From NCBI RefSeq assembly GCF_003025005.1, contig NZ_PVSS01000006.1, positions 1 to 64,000 of the forward strand: a stretch of 64,000 bases of DNA, given 5' to 3'. Each line of letters starts with the position of its first letter. The first letter of the stretch is position 1. Positions 30,295 through 39,047 of the stretch are shown here, in pieces. A program made the position numbers and the translations under genes. The DNA comes from Brumimicrobium mesophilum (GTDB taxonomy: Bacteria; Bacteroidota; Bacteroidia; Flavobacteriales_D; Crocinitomicaceae). The notes below the pieces were generated by a model that saw only the letters and a program-made list of their open reading frames with translations, was not told where the DNA came from and did not search any database.

Positions 30295-30323
30295 CGAGAG
30301 AGTCTTATGGCTCTCTTGTTTTT
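30295..30323 (+). terminator. hairpin with T tract before greA
   Basis: A 10-bp stem (CGAGAGAGTC / GGCTCTCTTG, two G-T pairs) with a TTAT loop is followed by a T-rich stretch. It terminates the 21-30 kb operon. Because the greA -7 element lies upstream of it, it may also form the 5' end of the greA mRNA. Confidence 0.7.
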
Positions 30324-30342
30324 GTTTATTAATATTTTTATT

Positions 30343-30816
30343 ATGTCGAAAATTAGTTATTATACAGAAGAAGGTCTTAAAAAACTGAGAGATCAGTTGC
30401 AAGACATGGAACGTGTACAACGTCCAATTATATCTGCTCAAATTGGTGAAGCTATTGATAAAGGAGATTTATCTGAAAACGCAGAATATGACGCGGCAAA
30501 AGAAGCACAAGGTATTTTAGAAATGAAAATTGCTAAACTACAAACTGTGATAATGAATGCACGTGTTATTGATGATAAGGATATTGATGCCACACGTGCA
30601 CTTATTTTGTCTACCGTTAGAATTAAAAATCTTTCTAACAACGCAGAAGTGACTTATACACTTGTAGCAGAAAACGAATCTGATTTAAAAGAAAAGAAAA
30701 TTTCTGTAGATTCTCCAATTGGAAAAGGTTTGTTAGGTAAATCACTTGGAGACATTGCTGATGTAGAAACGCCTAGAGGGATTATTCAATTTGAAATTAT
30801 GGAAATCACAAGATAA
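30343..30816 (+). CDS. greA: transcription elongation factor GreA
   Basis: A 157-residue GreA starting MSKISYYTEEGLKKLRDQL, the typical family start. The frame is open back to 30286, but that part covers the hairpin and is discarded. The N-terminal coiled coil has the acidic tip GDLSENAEYDAAKEAQ (the DxxE residues that stimulate RNA cleavage), and the C-terminal FKBP-like domain includes SPIGKGLLGKSLGD. It rescues backtracked RNA polymerase. The stop overlaps the HIT gene start by one base. Confidence 0.96.
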   Translation: MSKISYYTEEGLKKLRDQLQDMERVQRPIISAQIGEAIDKGDLSENAEYDAAKEAQGILEMKIAKLQTVIMNARVIDDKDIDATRALILSTVRIKNLSNNAEVTYTLVAENESDLKEKKISVDSPIGKGLLGKSLGDIADVETPRGIIQFEIMEITR

Positions 30817-31205
30817 TGAGCACAATTTTCACGAAAATTATTAACGGAGATATCCCAAGTTATAAGGTAGCAGAGAATGATTCATTTCTTGCTTTTCTGG
30901 ATATTCAACCAATTACGAAAGGACACGTTTTAGTAATTCCTAAAAAGGAAATCGATAATATTTTTGATGTTGACGATCAACTTTTGAGTGATTTTATGGT
31001 TTTTACAAAATCTGTTGCAAAGAAAATGGATAAAGTTTTCGATTGTAAAAAAATTGGAATGACTGTCATTGGATTAGAAGTTGCGCATGCTCACATTCAT
31101 TTAATGCCGATTAACGGTATTGCTGATATGGATTTTAGTAAATCAAAATTAAGCTTATCTAATGATGAAATGGAAGGAATTGCAAATATGATACAGGAAG
31201 CTTAA
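30816..31205 (+). CDS. HIT family protein
   Basis: A 129-residue histidine-triad protein. It starts STIFTKIINGDIPSYKVAEN, with the LAFLDIQPITKGHVLVIPK strand and the catalytic triad VAHAHIHLMP near residues 91-100. HIT proteins of this branch hydrolyse nucleoside phosphoramidates or dinucleotide polyphosphates; the substrate here is not determined. It is translationally coupled to greA, a pairing common in Bacteroidota, and converges tail to tail with ruvC with no gap. Confidence 0.92.
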   Translation: MSTIFTKIINGDIPSYKVAENDSFLAFLDIQPITKGHVLVIPKKEIDNIFDVDDQLLSDFMVFTKSVAKKMDKVFDCKKIGMTVIGLEVAHAHIHLMPINGIADMDFSKSKLSLSNDEMEGIANMIQEA

Positions 31206-31781
31206 TTATTTCTTATTTATCTCTGGACTCTTATTTCGGTCCGGGTTCTGACTAACAAAGGCCTTCCAATTGGAGGCTTTTGTTTTATTGTGTTCACCCA
31301 CTCCTTTGGAATAGTAATGACAAATTGCTGCAGCTAGACCGTCTGTTGCATCAAGTTGTTTAGGTATTTCTTTTAACCCTAGCAAACTTTGTATCATTAA
31401 AGCAACTTGTTCCTTACTGGCTGATCCTTTTCCAGTAATGGCTTGTTTTATTCTTCTTGGCGCATATTCCTCAAAAGGTACATTTAGATTTAGTGAGGCT
31501 GCAATACAAACCCCTTGCGCACGTCCCAGTTTTAGCATAGATTGAACATTCTTACCAAAGAACGGAGCTTCAATTGCCATTTCGTCTGGTTTATATTCTT
31601 TGATCAATCCGTCAACACGTTCGAAAATTCTTTTCAATTTGTCAGGATGAGTTGCTAACTTAGCCAAATGAATAACTCCATAAGTGACAAGAGACATTTT
31701 CTTGTTTTTTATATGAATAATTCCATATCCCATTATTGTAGTTCCGGGATCTATTCCGAGAATTATTTTATCTTCAACCAT
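31206..31781 (-). CDS. ruvC: Holliday junction resolvase RuvC
   Basis: A 191-residue RuvC. The acidic active-site residues lie in GIDPGTTIMGYG (residues 9-20), MAIEAPFFGKNVQS and QLDATDGLAAAICHYY, with the GKGSASKEQVA motif between. It resolves Holliday junctions together with RuvAB. A C-terminal extension of about 30 polar residues is unremarkable. It is divergent from the flippase-like gene, whose GTG start is only 8 bp away, so the two must share or interlace promoters. Confidence 0.95.
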   Translation of the reverse strand: MVEDKIILGIDPGTTIMGYGIIHIKNKKMSLVTYGVIHLAKLATHPDKLKRIFERVDGLIKEYKPDEMAIEAPFFGKNVQSMLKLGRAQGVCIAASLNLNVPFEEYAPRRIKQAITGKGSASKEQVALMIQSLLGLKEIPKQLDATDGLAAAICHYYSKGVGEHNKTKASNWKAFVSQNPDRNKSPEINKK

Positions 31782-31789
31782 TGTAAAAA

Positions 31790-32737
31790 GTGAACGTGAC
31801 TAAAAATATAAAGGTACAAAAGTCTTTGGTGTGGACATTAAAAATGGTCCTGTTTATCTTCGTATTGTATTTTTTTATTCGTCAAATTTCTCAAATTGAG
31901 TTTAATCAGTTTAAATCTCTTGAAGTACGAAATCCTATATGTTTTGTAGTGGTTGTATTACTGTTGCCTGTTAATTGGGGATTAGAATTACTAAAATGGC
32001 AAAGTATTTTAAAAGTTAATTCTATTAGATTCAGCGTTAAAGAATTAATCTATTCACTTTTTTCAGGTGTGAGTACTGGGATTATAACACCTAATCGGAT
32101 TGGAAACTTCATAGGAAGAATGATATTTTTTAAGGGTAAAGTCAGAGGTCAATTAATTCTAGGAACCCTTTATAGTAATTTCGCTCAATTCTTAGTGACT
32201 TTATTATTTGGTGCGGTAGCATTTCTTTATTTTTTTGATTTTGAATTTTCATCATTTAAAGATTCTGGTAAGCTTCTTTTAATTTCAATCTTATTCCTTT
32301 CTATTCTGTTTTATTTTTTAGTTCCTTTTATTCCTTTATCAAAAATTAGAAGGCTTAATAGGAAACAGAATATTCTCGTTCTATTTCAAAAACAAGCTAC
32401 AAAAATATTTCTACCTTTAATAGGCTTAAGTTCATTACGTTATTTTGTATTTTCTATACAATTTCTTCTAATGTTAATGACTTTTGGGGTTGAGCCATCT
32501 TTCATGCTTTACTCTGGAATTTTAACAGTGTATTTAGTGAGCACTTTAACACCTAGTTTACTCTTTGGTAAATTGATTATCCGCGAAACAGTTGGATTAT
32601 TAATTTTGGGCTTTGTATTAGAAAATGATTCTATAATTGTGGCTTCATCATTACTTTTATGGCTAGTTAATCTTGGTGTACCGTCTCTATTGGGCTTGTT
32701 CTTTATTCTTAAAAAGAAAACTTATGTCAATGCCTGA
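31790..32737 (+). CDS. lysylphosphatidylglycerol synthase-type (UPF0104) membrane protein
   Basis: A 315-residue integral membrane protein with about eight helices, of the LPG synthase transmembrane / UPF0104 family. Characteristic features are the VNWGLELLKWQSIL segment and FSGVSTGIITPNRIGNFIGRM. There is no aminoacyl-transferase domain, so it is a flippase-like or lipid-handling membrane part rather than a full MprF. The start is GTG. The gene overlaps the following glycosyltransferase by 14 bp, suggesting joint action in glycolipid or surface-polymer export. Confidence 0.82.
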   Translation: MNVTKNIKVQKSLVWTLKMVLFIFVLYFFIRQISQIEFNQFKSLEVRNPICFVVVVLLLPVNWGLELLKWQSILKVNSIRFSVKELIYSLFSGVSTGIITPNRIGNFIGRMIFFKGKVRGQLILGTLYSNFAQFLVTLLFGAVAFLYFFDFEFSSFKDSGKLLLISILFLSILFYFLVPFIPLSKIRRLNRKQNILVLFQKQATKIFLPLIGLSSLRYFVFSIQFLLMLMTFGVEPSFMLYSGILTVYLVSTLTPSLLFGKLIIRETVGLLILGFVLENDSIIVASSLLLWLVNLGVPSLLGLFFILKKKTYVNA

Positions 32738-33809
32738 AATATATTTGGTTTTCTTGCTTTTCAGTTTTCTGTTATTTACAGGACTGAGAATCTTTCCAAT
32801 GTGGAAAAAGGATTCTAAACCTGGGAAAATAACCTTGAATCAAATATCAGTTGTTATTCCTTTTAGAAATGAAGAGAAAAATTTACCTGAATTGTTATCA
32901 TCCATCTTATTGCAGGATCAATTTCCAAACGAAATTCTATTTGTAAATGATCATTCGGATGATGAATCAATAACTATAATTCAAACATTCATCGATAAAC
33001 AGAAATTAGGAAATCTATTTTCTTTGCCTGTAGAAAAAACGGGTAAAAAGTCGGCTCTTGCTTATGGAGTCCAAAAAGCTGAATCAAGATATATTTTGAC
33101 TTTAGATGCAGATGTCGTTTTAAATATTGAATATTTTAATTCTTATCATTTATTGAATTCTACTGGTTTATCTTCTTTACCGGTTAAAATGAAAGGTAAA
33201 GGTTTTCTTGGGAAATTGTTTAGTACTGAATATTCATTTTTCAATGCATTTAATTTTTTAATATCATCAATTTGGCCAATTTCTGTTAGTGGTGCTAATC
33301 TATTATTTGATTCAAAATTGATGAATTATGACCAACAATTAGAATCTCATCAACATTTAGCTTCAGGGGACGATTATTTTCTATTAAAGAATTTTAGAAA
33401 CAATAATCTACCAATTCATATTCGAAACGATCATTCATTGAGTGTTGAAACGGCTGCTCCGAATTCATTAAAAGCCTATTTTGATCAAAGGGTACGGTGG
33501 TTAAGCAAGAGTAAATATCAAGTAGATTGGGTTGATTCATTGATTGGTTTGTTTGTTTTGCTTTATTTCGTTGGAGGAATTATTGCTTTATTTTCGGCTT
33601 TAATTAATGGTCTGTGGCTAATTTTAATTTGTGTATTTGTATTAAGATTTTTAATTGACGTTTTGGTCTATTTGAATTATTCTCAAAAATTAAAGTATTC
33701 TAAAAATGTATTAATTCTACCTCTTTTTCAGATTGTTTATCCTATTTTGTTCATTTTAGTAGCTTTATTGGCAGTGTTTTATAAACCAAAGTGGAAAGGC
33801 CGATTTTGA
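32724..33809 (+). CDS. membrane-bound family 2 glycosyltransferase
   Basis: A 361-residue GT2 enzyme. One N-terminal membrane helix is followed by the GT-A domain (ISVVIPFRNEEKNLPELL, LTLDADVVL), a QRVRWLSK motif typical of processive GT2 enzymes, and three C-terminal helices. I start it at MSMPEIYLVFL; the frame extends upstream to 32673 inside the previous gene. It resembles the glycosyltransferase at 5.2 kb in layout. The acceptor is unknown. The preceding flippase-like gene overlaps it. Confidence 0.85.
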   Translation: MSMPEIYLVFLLFSFLLFTGLRIFPMWKKDSKPGKITLNQISVVIPFRNEEKNLPELLSSILLQDQFPNEILFVNDHSDDESITIIQTFIDKQKLGNLFSLPVEKTGKKSALAYGVQKAESRYILTLDADVVLNIEYFNSYHLLNSTGLSSLPVKMKGKGFLGKLFSTEYSFFNAFNFLISSIWPISVSGANLLFDSKLMNYDQQLESHQHLASGDDYFLLKNFRNNNLPIHIRNDHSLSVETAAPNSLKAYFDQRVRWLSKSKYQVDWVDSLIGLFVLLYFVGGIIALFSALINGLWLILICVFVLRFLIDVLVYLNYSQKLKYSKNVLILPLFQIVYPILFILVALLAVFYKPKWKGRF

Positions 33810-33818
33810 TGATGAATT

Positions 33819-34790
33819 CTACAATATTTTTTTATTTTTCAAAATATTTTTCAAAATATTAATTACATTTGGTTCATCGTAAATTTTATTGTTTATTATT
33901 AAAGTTGGAGTTTGATAAATAAAATGATCTTTTAATATATCGTTGTTGTCGAGCATTTGATTATGAATTTTCACAGAGTTGTAGTCCTCAACAAATTTAT
34001 TTATATTAAGATTTAATTTTTTAGCATAATCTATTATGAGTGAGTCGTTTATGGTTCCTTCTTTTACTTTTTCAAACACGAATTCATTCATTTCGTCAAA
34101 GGAGTTTTGCAAGTTAGCGGCAATTGGAGCTTTAGAAAATTTCAATAAATTATTGCTTAAATAAACAAACTTGAATTGAGCAATATCTTTGTATTCATTT
34201 ACTAATTCTTTTAGTTCATTATGCATTTTATAACAATACGAACACTCATAATTAGATACAATAATAATCTCAACACAGCAACCAGTATTGGATTTGTATA
34301 AGAATGGACCTTCTAATTTTTTATTGAAATCTCTATGAAAATCTTTTTCTAAAGAAATTGAAATTCTATTATTTTCTAAAATATTATTCCGTAGTCCCTT
34401 GATTTTAGCTTGATAAACAGCTTTTTTGTAAATTATATTAGCCTTTATAGAATCAGTTTTTACAATATTGGTGTAACTATTATTTGCTAATTCTATTTTT
34501 AAATACGGATCATTATCTTCTAGTTTAGTTGCGTTTACGTAGTCGAATCTGCTTAGGTTATTATTTTTAGATTCTTTATCCAAAAGTAAGTTTGAAAAGT
34601 ACTCGTTTATGGCATTTAACTTAACTTGATAAACCATATCAGAAATCATAGAATCTAGTTGATACTCAAGAAGCTTATCATCTTCAAATTCAGCAACAAT
34701 TAAATCTTTATTTTTAATTGAATTTATTTCTTTAGGTGTACAGCAATTAAATAAATTCAATATCAAAAATATAATTATAACTTTTCTCAT
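33819..34790 (-). CDS. lipoprotein with DsbA-like thioredoxin-fold domain
   Basis: A 323-residue lipoprotein (lipobox near LNLFNCC, residue 16). The first 150 residues are a helical, Lys/Asn-rich region. The second half is a thioredoxin-fold domain opened by VEIIIVSNYECSYCYKMHNEL, where CSYC is the redox pair, and later the cis-Pro loop IYQTPTLIINNKIY. It resembles periplasmic DsbA/DsbG-type disulfide proteins. It is unusually AT-rich. It follows the 353-residue lipoprotein gene across a perfect palindromic terminator and may act on it. Confidence 0.75.
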   Translation of the reverse strand: MRKVIIIFLILNLFNCCTPKEINSIKNKDLIVAEFEDDKLLEYQLDSMISDMVYQVKLNAINEYFSNLLLDKESKNNNLSRFDYVNATKLEDNDPYLKIELANNSYTNIVKTDSIKANIIYKKAVYQAKIKGLRNNILENNRISISLEKDFHRDFNKKLEGPFLYKSNTGCCVEIIIVSNYECSYCYKMHNELKELVNEYKDIAQFKFVYLSNNLLKFSKAPIAANLQNSFDEMNEFVFEKVKEGTINDSLIIDYAKKLNLNINKFVEDYNSVKIHNQMLDNNDILKDHFIYQTPTLIINNKIYDEPNVINILKNILKNKKIL

Positions 34791-34801
34791 AAAAGTATTT
34801 T

Positions 34802-34833
34802 TTAAAAGGAGAGATAATTATCTCTCCTTTTAA
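34802..34833. terminator. perfect 32-bp palindrome, bidirectional terminator
   Basis: Two exact 16-nt arms, TTAAAAGGAGAGATAA and its complement, meet with no spacer. A/T tracts on both sides allow termination in either direction. It lies 15 bp after the 353-residue lipoprotein gene and 11 bp before the next gene start. Confidence 0.8.
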
Positions 34834-34848
34834 GTTTATAATAGGAAA

Positions 34849-35910
34849 TTACAGTTCACTTAATTTATAAGACTTTATCAGCAAATCTCTTTGCCAAACA
34901 TATTGCTTACCAACTGCATCATTTGGTATTTTGACAACTTTACAATGTGCTCCATCAAATCCACTTCCAACTTCAGGTAGCCAAGGACAAACATTTCCAT
35001 TTATAGGAGTATATAGGAACCATGTCCCACCTGAACCTCCATAATTAAAATCAAAAGCATTCGTTCCTACTGGTACAGTACCATAATAACATTCAGCGTA
35101 ATTATTGTTATTATAATTTCCAATTGGACATTCTTTTGAATAGGCATTATTCGCATCGAGGCTATATATTACATAGTAGTTAATTCCGGTTTGTCGATTG
35201 TCGCTTTGCACTATCATCTCTACCTTACGAGGGTTCGAATATTCGTACCACCAATATCGGAAGTAAGAACTAGAGCCAGGTGTAATATACCATGCATTGA
35301 AACCACCTGAACTTAAGTGTTTCCAGCTAAGATTTAAACCGCTTTTATAACGAAATCTTACCAAGTTATTGTATCCAGTTCCGTTGTGAATAGCACCGAT
35401 ATGAGTTTGAGTATTCGTATTAGCTGTCCAAGTAATACTAATTCCAGGTACAAAAGATTTTGTATTATTTGTACTTTCAATTCCTAATGTAAAATGTTTT
35501 TTAGTTGTATTAAAATTATGTTTTATAACTTCTATTACTAAACTTGATTCTTGATTTTCAGTTCCTTGAAAATCATCTTTTACTTCATGGTTGTTCAATA
35601 ATTCTTGTTTATTATCAATTATAGAGTTTACACCTTTTTCTATATTAGTATTGGAAGGGTTAATTATTATTCTATTGTTCTTGTTAAATTCATTAATAAC
35701 ATCCAAATCATCTGCGTGCAATGCAATCATAATATAGCTTTTGTTGTCATCGTCGTAAATAACTAGTTCATGTTTGAAGTTTCGAGTCTTGGATTCTTCA
35801 TAGTTAGAAATACCTTTAGTTTCATTTGAATTTTTTGGAATTAATTCTTGTTTTTGACATGATACAATTCCAAAAAATAAAATGGCTGTAATTAATAGTA
35901 GTTTTTTCAT
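34849..35910 (-). CDS. AT-rich lipoprotein of unknown function
   Basis: A 353-residue lipoprotein (MKKLLLITAILFFGIVSCQ, lipobox VSCQ). Residues 25-150 are polar, Asn/Lys-rich and probably flexible. The C-terminal 200 residues are dense in Trp, Tyr and Gly (SSSYFRYWWYEYSNPRK, YGGSGGTWFLYTP), as in beta-sandwich binding domains, with four cysteines. No family is recognised. The -7 element TATCTTTG at 35964-35971 (minus strand) is 53 nt upstream. Codon use is more AT-rich than in the core genes, consistent with recent gain. Confidence 0.72.
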   Translation of the reverse strand: MKKLLLITAILFFGIVSCQKQELIPKNSNETKGISNYEESKTRNFKHELVIYDDDNKSYIMIALHADDLDVINEFNKNNRIIINPSNTNIEKGVNSIIDNKQELLNNHEVKDDFQGTENQESSLVIEVIKHNFNTTKKHFTLGIESTNNTKSFVPGISITWTANTNTQTHIGAIHNGTGYNNLVRFRYKSGLNLSWKHLSSGGFNAWYITPGSSSYFRYWWYEYSNPRKVEMIVQSDNRQTGINYYVIYSLDANNAYSKECPIGNYNNNNYAECYYGTVPVGTNAFDFNYGGSGGTWFLYTPINGNVCPWLPEVGSGFDGAHCKVVKIPNDAVGKQYVWQRDLLIKSYKLSEL

Positions 35911-35963
35911 AATAGTTTTTTTTAATTAGAAATTAGTCAAGCTTTATAAATAAGGCTCTGATA

Positions 35964-35971
35964 CAAAGATA
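35964..35971 (-). promoter_or_regulatory. -7 promoter element TATCTTTG
   Basis: A minus-strand TAnnTTTG match lies 53 nt before the 353-residue lipoprotein start. No -33 TTG is evident. Confidence 0.45.
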
Positions 35972-36031
35972 ATAAAAATTACTACTTCCTCATATTTTAC
36001 CTGTAAATCTTAGAAACTGCTAAGTTAATCT

Positions 36032-36898
36032 TTATAAAACCCTGTTGCAGAAGTTTCTGCGCTTAAGTTTGGGACAAAACTCATTCAGATATGATTGTAA
36101 ATATTTTCCTTTTATTTTGTGAAACTCACTCAGCAAAGTTCTTTTAGCATTGCTAATTGCAATATAAACCCACTTTAAAATAGTTTTAGTAAATTGATTA
36201 TTAGACTTTCTCTGTTATATGTGTTTCTAAATAATTGGCAATATCTAAGTAACTACTGTTTTTATTGGAAAGAACAATTGCGGATTCGTCAAAATTTTCC
36301 TCAACCAATTCTGAATTTGTATAAGCATTGTGATAAGTAAATACTTGCATTTTAAAAAATCGGCATTGGTTACTTTTATGCCCTGTTTCTATATATTTGA
36401 GAGTAGGTGACTCAGCCATAACTGCTACATTTTGACACTTATGGGCACCCTACCTCGTTTCAATTTAATCTTTTTTGGGGTTGCCTTAGCAAAATATCCT
36501 TCATAAAATTCAATAGAGCCCTCCAATGGGTGTAAGTTATCACGTTTCCCTATTACTCCTCTAAATTTTATACCTAAATGGCCAGATTGAATAGTACTTT
36601 GGGTGATCCAACTGTCGTTGAAGTCCATTCGCTGAAATTTTTTTATTATTGTTAGTCATATAAGCCATAGCTTGGTACCAATAATAAAAATTGACTTTAG
36701 AACCATGCTTACTACCACTTTTAAGAGTAGTCCTAAAAGAACAGTTCTTGTATTCTAATTGAATTTTACTTAGAAGGCAATAATGATCCATGTTGTCCAC
36801 TATTTACATTTTACAACTTCCTTTTCTCTTTTAATTCTAAAATGAGCCTTGCAAGTTTCATTATTCGGGAATTCTTCCATAAATCTTAGTAAATTCAT
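36032..36898 (-). pseudogene. degenerate IS1595 (ISXO2-like) transposase
   Basis: Fragments of one transposase of about 290 codons lie in order on the minus strand but in different frames. They are: start MNLLRFMEEFPNNETCKAHF (36898), YKNCSFRTTLKSGSKHG, IGKRDNLHPLEGSIEFYEG, the KMQVFTYHNAY region, and the tail AISNAKRTLLSEFHKIKGK then LNEFCPKLKRRNF ending at 36032. Frameshifts and in-frame stops (for example after KEVVKCK and after HITEKV) make it dead. A -7-like TACCTTTG is 14 nt before the start codon. The element ends were not resolved. Confidence 0.8.
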
Positions 36899-37022
36899 CT
36901 TCTTTTTTTCTTCAAAGGTAGATGTCAAGCACATAATTTATTTATGCACTGGTATTCTTAGGGGGAAGAATATTAAAATATATAATATAATTTCAGATCT
37001 ATTCTGTATCTCACATGATCGA

Positions 37023-37372
37023 TTATTTTGAATGAGATCCAGAATTATAGGGATTTTCTGCCATCTCTAGTGAATTTATCGTTTTAGTTTTTACCATTTT
37101 TTTAATATAATATAAGCAATCCCAATTACAATAAAAAAGCTGGCAAACAAGAGAAACTAATCGTACTTTGGAATTATAGGGGAACCTAAAATTAATTCTG
37201 CAGGCTTATAGAATATCACGAATTCAGTTATTGCGAACCCTAAATCATAGTATCTTAAATCTATTTTATTCAATCGAATAAGTTCCGTTTTGTCAAGTAA
37301 TGCCAATAAACCCATTATAACCACTCCAAGAAAAAACCAATGTAGAAATCCAATAGTTGAACTAAACCGATT
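37023..37372 (-). pseudogene. C-terminal fragment of the split His-rich membrane protein
   Basis: The minus-strand frame reads NRFSSTIGFLHWFFLGVV, then GLLALLDKTELIRLNKIDLR, then FAITEFVIFYKP and PKYD-stop-FLLFASFFIVIGIAYIIL. These look like the last three membrane helices of the same protein whose N-terminal part is at 40.1-41.0 kb, interrupted by an in-frame TAG. The fragment begins exactly where the mobile element ends. Read alone it looks like an 80-residue protein (37157-37399), but that start lies in element sequence. Assignment rests on my recall of homologues plus the continuity of the two pieces. Confidence 0.7.
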
Positions 37373-37408
37373 TGAAAATCGGTAATTCCCCCTACTCATC
37401 TCATTGAC

Positions 37409-37443
37409 ATAAATTTATGGAAGTATTAATCCATAAAATTTAT
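37409..37443. repeat. inverted repeat before the recombinase gene
   Basis: Arms ATAAATTTATGGA (37409-37421) and TCCATAAAATTTAT (37430-37443) pair apart from one extra T. It ends 4 bp before the recombinase start, so it could be a recombination or autoregulatory site. Confidence 0.45.
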
Positions 37444-37447
37444 TGAA

Positions 37448-38299
37448 ATGAAAAATCAATTTTCAAAATGTATCGACAAACTCCAACTCGAATTGGAGTA
37501 CAGAAACTTCAGTCCAAGTAGTGTTAAAAGCTATTGTACGACAATGTCAGCAATGGAAAAGCGTTTAAATAAAGCGCTTTCTTCGATTACCACAGAAGAG
37601 TTTAAAGTCTACCTCCATGACTTAATTTTTAATCAAAAACGGTCAACCTCGTTTATCAATCAACACATCAGTGCTTTTAAAATTTTCTATTCAGATATTT
37701 TAAAAAATGATTGGGAAAGAATTAAAATTAAACGACCTAAAAAAGTTCAAAAACTTCCTGTGGTTTTATCAATGGACGAAGTCGAACGTCTTATTTCTGT
37801 AATCATTAACATTAAGCATAGAGCCATGGTAATGTTACTATACTCGGCTGGTTTGAGAAGATCTGAACTTCTTCAAATAAAACCATCTGATATTGATTCA
37901 GAAAATATGAAAATACATGTTAGACAGGGAAAAGGAAAGAAAGATCGATTTACTATTTTATCTTCGAAATGTCTTGAGTTATTGAGGTTGCATTACAAAC
38001 TAAACCGGCCTAAAACCTATCTTTTTGAACCTCAAGGAAACGAAGGAAGTACAATAGCTCCTACTTCTTTAGCAAATATTCTAAAGAAAAATGCTCAAAA
38101 AGCCAATATTAAAAAGGAAGTATCTCCCCATACTTTAAGGCATTCTTTTGCTACTCACATGTTAGAACAAGGTGTGAATATTAAACTCATCCAACGGTTT
38201 TTAGGGCACACCACACTAAAGACAACCTCGGTTTATTTGCATCTAACAAATATCGACCTTACAAAAGTGAAGTCACCATTAGAAAGTATGAATGTTTAA
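37448..38299 (+). CDS. tyrosine-type site-specific recombinase
   Basis: A 283-residue XerC/D-like recombinase. The N-terminal SAM-like core-binding domain covers about 1-95. The catalytic domain has all expected residues: Arg in SAGLRRSELLQI, Lys in GKGKKDRFTIL, HxxR in PHTLRHSFATHML, His/Lys in LGHTTLKTTSVY, and the Tyr nucleophile in the same stretch. It appears intact. Such genes are commonly paired with an IS91-type transposase in Bacteroidota elements, and here the next gene begins 11 bp after its stop. Confidence 0.9.
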   Translation: MKNQFSKCIDKLQLELEYRNFSPSSVKSYCTTMSAMEKRLNKALSSITTEEFKVYLHDLIFNQKRSTSFINQHISAFKIFYSDILKNDWERIKIKRPKKVQKLPVVLSMDEVERLISVIINIKHRAMVMLLYSAGLRRSELLQIKPSDIDSENMKIHVRQGKGKKDRFTILSSKCLELLRLHYKLNRPKTYLFEPQGNEGSTIAPTSLANILKKNAQKANIKKEVSPHTLRHSFATHMLEQGVNIKLIQRFLGHTTLKTTSVYLHLTNIDLTKVKSPLESMNV

Positions 38300-38766
38300 A
38301 ATCTTAGCTATGGAAAATAAAAGACAAACAATCGAACTTTCTGACATTTTTGAGGAGAATAAAGAGACCTTTCTTTCATCATCGAAATTGGTAAGTACTC
38401 AAAAAAAGGCTTTTAGAGATATTCTAAGTTGCAGAACTGAAAAACTAGGTGGACATGTGAGAGAATGTAATAACTGTGAAACAAAAGAGCAAGCCTACAA
38501 CTCTTGTAGAAATAGGCACTGTCCAAAATGTCAGTTTACAAAAAAAGCTAAATGGGTAGATAAACTAGCTTCAAATCTTCCTCCAGTAAAGTACTTTCAT
38601 CTTGTATTCACTGTTCCAGATAGCCTAAATGCTTTGTTTTATCTTAATCAAGCACAGGCCTATAATTTACTTTTCAAGGCTGCCAATGAAACAATAATGC
38701 AAACTGCCGAAAACATCAAGTATCTTGGAGCAAAAGCAGGAGGTGTTGCAATACTCCATACACCTG

Positions 38767-38779
38767 CCCCGTTAGAAAT
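38767..38779. repeat. left terminal inverted repeat of GIY-YIG unit
   Basis: CCCCGTTAGAAAT is the exact inverse of 39048-39060. On the minus strand it contains the last Phe codon and TAA stop of the GIY-YIG gene. Confidence 0.85.
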
Positions 38780-39032
38780 GGAGCTGATGTTTTAATCTAT
38801 TCTTTAAATACCTTCTACCCATACCTGATTTTAGATACTTTTCTCGTGCTATTACATCTGCTTTACTGAAGGAAACTTCGTAGTAAATAACTTTCCAGGG
38901 CATTTTTCGACTTGTTGTAATCGTTTTCCCTGAATTATGTTGAATTATGCGACTTTCTAGGTCTGATGTATACCCAATGTACCAAGAATTATCTTTTTTT
39001 GATGAGAGAACATAAACATAAAATCTTTCCAT
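38772..39032 (-). CDS. GIY-YIG nuclease family protein
   Basis: An 86-residue stand-alone GIY-YIG domain starting MERFYVYVLSSKKDNSWYIG. The GIY and YIG strands appear as YVYVL and YIG, followed by the Arg of DLESRIIQHNSG, the PWKVIYYE strand and the Glu of AREKYLKSGMGR, the usual catalytic set of the YhbQ/UPF0213 group. The longer frame start at 39089 lies in transposase DNA. The -7-like TATATTAG (one mismatch) is 5 nt before the ATG inside the unit. The stop codon lies within the terminal repeat. It appears intact and could make a nuclease. Confidence 0.88.
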   Translation of the reverse strand: MERFYVYVLSSKKDNSWYIGYTSDLESRIIQHNSGKTITTSRKMPWKVIYYEVSFSKADVIAREKYLKSGMGRRYLKNRLKHQLHF

Positions 39033-39047
39033 TGTACTAATATATGA

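Noticed and set aside
36201-36800. Three small hypothetical genes on the minus strand
   Set aside because: Together they spell one IS1595-type transposase broken by frameshifts.
37157-37399. Separate 80-residue membrane protein on the minus strand
   Set aside because: The start lies within the mobile element, and the sequence continues past an in-frame TAG into another membrane helix. It is better read as the C-terminal part of the split gene.
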